This document shows positions 60,883 through 64,000 of a DNA stretch of 64,000 nt, in pieces. Position numbers and translations under genes: made by a program. Every line of letters begins with the position of its first letter. Within the stretch, counting starts at the first letter, position 1. Under the pieces are notes generated by a model, which saw only the letters and a list, made by a program, of their open reading frames with translations, had not been told where the DNA came from and did no database searches. Origin of the DNA: Gordonia westfalica (GTDB lineage Bacteria > Actinomycetota > Actinomycetes > Mycobacteriales > Mycobacteriaceae); the NCBI RefSeq assembly GCF_900105725.1, contig NZ_FNLM01000034.1, positions 4,092,001 through 4,156,000 of the forward strand. The letters run 5' to 3'.

Positions 60883-62587
60883 CCTCAGCCTGAATCTTTC
60901 ACGGTTGAGTGGGTTTTCGCTGATCGGTTGTCGGTTCGGTGTGCGGTGGTCGGTACTGGTGTGTGGGCGGGGTGGATCGCCAGCGTTCGGTTCGCTGGTT
61001 GTTCGGGTTCCTGGGGCGGGGGTTGGGGGCGGCTGTGACCGGGTGCGTTGACCGGGGGGGGCTGGTTACGCGGCGAGGCGTTGCCAGCCGTGGCGTATGT
61101 GGTGGTTGTAGGGCCAGTCGGTGGGTAGTCGCAGGGTGGTGGTGCGGGCGTGGGTGATGATTTTGCCGGCGACGGTGAGCAGGCGGTGGCGCAGGCGTTT
61201 GGGTTCCCAGCGGCGGATGGGGTGGTGGCGGTGGTAGCCCAGGGTTTGGGTCCAGGCGAGCAGGTCGGAGGCCAGGGCGACGATGTCGAGCCAGAGTTGA
61301 TTTTTGGCGAATGAGTCGAAGGGCAGGTTGGCCATGCCGGTGTCTTTGAGGCAGCGGATACGGTCTTCGGCGCGGGCGCGTTGGCGGTGACGTAGTTCCA
61401 GGGTCGGCAGGGTCCAGCCGCGGCCGCGGGTGTTGGTGGCGAACACGGTGTAGCGGCGGCCCTCGATGTCGGTGATGAGGTGTTGGGCTCCGTTGTGGGG
61501 GTATTCGCGGCGCACGATCAGCCGCATCCCGGGTGGCCAGGGTTCGTAGGCGGTTTCTGCATCACGGACCGGGCGCGGCAGGGTGATCTCGGCGACCTGG
61601 GCATCAGCGCGCGGATCGGCATCGTCGTTGGTGATCGCGGTGACCCAGGCAGCTTCAGGCAGCATGGCCAACGCGTCTTTGACCAGTTCGGAGATGGTGA
61701 ACCCGACCGAGTACTGCAGATTCTGCTCGGCCAGGTGGGCCAGGAACTTCTTGGCACACCCGGCCGAATCGGTACGTATGAGCACCTGGGCGCGTTCGGC
61801 GGCGGGTAGCTGGGCCAACGCCGCCTCGAGGGCCGCGATGTGCATGTCGGCACCCTTGGGTGAGGCACCTCCACGCCGTAGGTCCAGGTGCAGGGTCTCC
61901 CCGGTGCCGAAGGCGCCGTGGTCGACGAACGAACACATCGGGGAATGCCCGAACACCCGTTTATAGGTTTTCTGGGCCTGTTCTTTCGCCGAGCCGGCCG
62001 TCACGGTAGTGGCATCGAGATCGACGATCACCAGCCCGCCATCGACGCTGCCCGCGATGCCCTCCAACGGGCGGGCGGTGGCCCACACCCGCTCCCGCGC
62101 TGCGGCGCGAGCCGCACTGATCGCGGTACTGACTGCCTCGACATCAGCAGCTAGCCGGGTGATCACCCGCGACATCGTGGGATCCGAGGCCACCTGCCCG
62201 TACACCTGTGGCTGAGCCCGGACCGCGGCCACATCGGCCACGCAGTCACCACCGGCGGCCAAGGTCATCGCCAGATCCAGCACGATCTTGGCCGGGTCGT
62301 GGACGGCGGCCGTTGTCCGCCACGGCGCCATGGCCGCGGTCAGGTCAGCGCCCAGGCCCGAGACGTCCACGGTTTTCGTCAGCAACACTGCGCCCGAGGT
62401 CGTCACCACCGACTCCGTGCGCGTGGGGTCCACCATCATCTTGGGATACACGTTATTCTTCACCTGCGAGGTGCCTTTCTCCCTGTGACTATTTGTTTGT
62501 GGTGAATCAATAATCACAAGGCAGACAGGCACTTTCGCGTATCACACGCCGGACGTCAGCAACATCAGTGAAATATCCAGGCTCAGG
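60883..62587. mobile_element. IS1380-family insertion sequence
   Basis: About 1.7 kb with imperfect terminal inverted repeats: the left end (60883) reads CCTCAGCCTGAATCTTTCAC, and the right end, read inward from 62587, reads CCTGAGCCTGGATATTTCAC, 17 of 20 identical. It contains one intact transposase gene. No target duplication is evident in the four bases on each side. The right end lies in the 3' end of xylB. Confidence 0.85.
61066..62463 (-). CDS. IS1380-family transposase
   Basis: A 465-residue DDE transposase: AGSVDGGLVIVDLDATTVTA, CSFVDHGAFGTGETLHLDLR, AQVLIRTDSAGCAKKFLAHL and EDRIRCLKDTGMANLPFDSF contain the likely catalytic Asp, Asp and Glu residues of this family. The start is GTG 62463 (VKNNVYPKMMVDPTRTE); the frame runs upstream to 62532 without support. 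The gene is complete, so the element may still be mobile. Confidence 0.9.
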   Translation of the reverse strand: MKNNVYPKMMVDPTRTESVVTTSGAVLLTKTVDVSGLGADLTAAMAPWRTTAAVHDPAKIVLDLAMTLAAGGDCVADVAAVRAQPQVYGQVASDPTMSRVITRLAADVEAVSTAISAARAAARERVWATARPLEGIAGSVDGGLVIVDLDATTVTAGSAKEQAQKTYKRVFGHSPMCSFVDHGAFGTGETLHLDLRRGGASPKGADMHIAALEAALAQLPAAERAQVLIRTDSAGCAKKFLAHLAEQNLQYSVGFTISELVKDALAMLPEAAWVTAITNDDADPRADAQVAEITLPRPVRDAETAYEPWPPGMRLIVRREYPHNGAQHLITDIEGRRYTVFATNTRGRGWTLPTLELRHRQRARAEDRIRCLKDTGMANLPFDSFAKNQLWLDIVALASDLLAWTQTLGYHRHHPIRRWEPKRLRHRLLTVAGKIITHARTTTLRLPTDWPYNHHIRHGWQRLAA

Positions 62588-63977
62588 GAGCGGAGGCGGC
62601 TACTGCGTCCGCGATCTCGCGGTAGCGCTCATACACTTCAGGAGTAGCTGTTGCGGTGAGTGTCTCGCGCGGCACATCCCACTCCGGCAGCTCGCCGGTG
62701 AGGGCCCAGGCGGCTTGGCGGGCGGCACCGAGGGCCACGTGCTCGCCGTCGGCGGGGATCTCGACCTCGCCTCCGAAGAGCGCCGGTGCGATCGCCCGCA
62801 CCGCAGCCGATTTCGCGCCGCCGCCGGTGAGCAGGACGCGTTCGACGCGTTCGCCCTGTTCCTCGATCTTCTCGCGGCAGTACACGAGCGACGCGATCAG
62901 TCCCTCGACCGCTGCGCGGGCGATCGTCGCCGGGCTGAGGTTGCCGGCGGTGATACCGGTGAGGGTGCCGGTGGCGTCGGGGAGGTTGGGGGAGCGTTCG
63001 CCCGCGAACCAGGGCACCATCGTCAGCCCTCCGGCGCCGGGGTCGGCCGAGATCGCAAGTCGTGCGAACTCGTCGAAGTCGACGCCGAGCATCTTCGCCG
63101 TCGACGCCAGCACCGGCGCGCCGTTGAGAGTGCATACCAGCGGCAGGTGCCGGCCGGTGGCGTCGGCGAAACCGGCGACGAGACCGGCAGCGTCGCAGGG
63201 GGCGGTGTCCGACACCGCGCAGACGACACCCGAGGTGCCCAGGGACACCACCGCGTCCCCGCGTCGGGCATGGAGTCCGAGGGCGGCTGCCGCGTTGTCA
63301 CCCGCACCGGCGCCGACGACCACATCGGTGGAGGTGGTTCCTGCCCGGTCGCCCGGACCCAGGACGACGGGTAGGACCGGTCGCCGCCCGCGAAAGGCCA
63401 ACTCCAGGAGATCGTCGTGGTACTCGCCGGAGGCCGCGCCGAAGTATCCGGTTCCCGACGCGTCGCTGCGGTCGGTGGTCAGCTCGGCGAGGTCCGTGCT
63501 GCCGCGGAGCCGCCAGGTGAGCCAGTCGTGCGGAAGGCACACGGCTGCCGTGGCATCGGCGCTCCCGGGTTCGTTGTCGGCGAGCCAGCGGAGCTTGGCC
63601 GCGGTGATCGCCGCGACCGGGACGACGCCCACCGCCTCGGCCCACGCCCCGGGTCCGCCGAGCTCGTCGACCAGGTCGGCGGCACTCAACGCCGACCGAA
63701 CGTCGTTCCACAACAACGCATCCCGCACGACGCGCCCCGACTCGTCCAGACACACCATCCCGTGCTGCTGTCCTGCCACCGACACCGCGGACACGTCGTC
63801 GAATCCGCCGGCCGCGGCCACCGCTGTGCCGAGGGCATCCCACCAGCGGTCGGGGTGAACCTCGGCGCCGGGCGGGTGCGGTGCACTCGCCGAACGGATG
63901 ACCGCACCGGTGTCGGCGTCGCAGATGACGACCTTGCACGACTGGGTCGATGAATCGATGCCGGCGACCAGGGTCAT
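62583..63977 (-). CDS. xylB: Xylulokinase (FGGY family)
   Basis: A 464-residue sugar kinase: [20 protein letters not shown] at the N-terminus, [55 protein letters not shown] and [20 protein letters not shown] are the FGGY blocks for ATP and D-xylulose. It phosphorylates D-xylulose for the pentose phosphate pathway. The stop (62583-62585) lies inside the inverted repeat of the IS1380 element, so the original last residues have been replaced or cut; the core domains are complete. The start overlaps the stop of an upstream gene by ATGA. Confidence 0.9.
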   Translation of the reverse strand: MTLVAGIDSSTQSCKVVICDADTGAVIRSASAPHPPGAEVHPDRWWDALGTAVAAAGGFDDVSAVSVAGQQHGMVCLDESGRVVRDALLWNDVRSALSAADLVDELGGPGAWAEAVGVVPVAAITAAKLRWLADNEPGSADATAAVCLPHDWLTWRLRGSTDLAELTTDRSDASGTGYFGAASGEYHDDLLELAFRGRRPVLPVVLGPGDRAGTTSTDVVVGAGAGDNAAAALGLHARRGDAVVSLGTSGVVCAVSDTAPCDAAGLVAGFADATGRHLPLVCTLNGAPVLASTAKMLGVDFDEFARLAISADPGAGGLTMVPWFAGERSPNLPDATGTLTGITAGNLSPATIARAAVEGLIASLVYCREKIEEQGERVERVLLTGGGAKSAAVRAIAPALFGGEVEIPADGEHVALGAARQAAWALTGELPEWDVPRETLTATATPEVYERYREIADAVAASAP

Positions 63978-64000
63978 GAGAGCAACTCGGTGAGTGTGGC
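63974..64000 (-). CDS. 3' end of an upstream gene of the xylB operon (partial)
   Basis: The frame ...ATLTELLS followed by TGA at 63974-63976 overlaps the xylB start by four bases. Only eight residues are inside the window, so the product cannot be identified; a pentose or polyol catabolic gene is likely from context. Confidence 0.5.
   Translation of the reverse strand, partial: ATLTELLS

Noticed and set aside
62583..62587. Target-site duplication around the IS1380 element
   Set aside because: The bases flanking the two inverted repeats do not match, so none could be claimed.

Overview
The window is high-GC actinobacterial chromosome. The rpsF-ssb-rpsR-rplI-dnaB block next to a GT87 membrane protein, together with WS/DGAT, PlsC and PlsB2-type acyltransferases, points to a mycolic-acid bacterium (order Mycobacteriales). 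A Gordonia- or Rhodococcus-like genus is my best guess; this is inference from gene content, not a database match.

Layout. 1-7 kb is housekeeping: an envelope-type glycosyltransferase, ribosomal proteins, SSB, a secreted protein, and the replicative helicase dnaB, which carries a class 3 (WCT-type) intein and has DnaA-box-like sites upstream. A decayed IS481-family transposase abuts the dnaB stop codon. 8.2-18.6 kb is a catabolic island: NCS1 permease, RidA, HpaB-type monooxygenase, flavin reductase, cyclase-family hydrolase, a MerR+XRE+cupin fusion regulator, VOC protein, M20 amidohydrolase, and a [3Fe-4S] ferredoxin/reductase/P450 trio. L-serine ammonia-lyase follows convergently. A similar 30-nt element lies before two of these units, and a looser version before sdaA.

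20.4-32 kb is mixed: SRPBCC protein, MFS carrier, DoxX-like protein, a truncated JetA/DUF3375 (Wadjet remnant), a VapBC-type toxin-antitoxin pair with a palindromic operator, lipid acyltransferases including a frameshifted plsB, a secreted trypsin-like protease and a cold-shock protein.

32.3-48.6 kb holds two leftward catabolic operons around an AsnC-type regulator. The first encodes a luciferase-like monooxygenase, a 57-residue membrane protein, NCS1 permease, EthD-like protein, amidohydrolase, succinate-semialdehyde-type dehydrogenase and a RibB-like protein. The second encodes a Rieske oxygenase (alpha, beta), an unknown small protein, a glutamine amidotransferase-like protein, a glutamine synthetase-like ligase, [2Fe-2S] ferredoxin, ferredoxin reductase, flavin reductase and aldehyde dehydrogenase, with a divergent RpiR regulator. 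Together they contain the enzyme classes of the known Arthrobacter pyridine route (LLM monooxygenase, flavin reductase, two aldehyde dehydrogenases, amidohydrolase) and of aniline dioxygenase systems (GS-like, GATase-like, Rieske alpha/beta). I read this as a nitrogenous-compound degradation locus; the substrate is unknown.

49.8-59.9 kb is bounded by two almost identical aldo/keto reductase genes (853-bp direct repeat). Between them are a GntR/UTRA regulator, an SsuABC/TauABC-like transporter, an NtaA/DszA-type flavin monooxygenase, a small alpha/beta-barrel protein and another aldo/keto reductase. The window ends with a methyltransferase, an intergenic repeat, an IS1380-family element whose inverted repeat supplies the stop of xylB, and the last codons of another gene.
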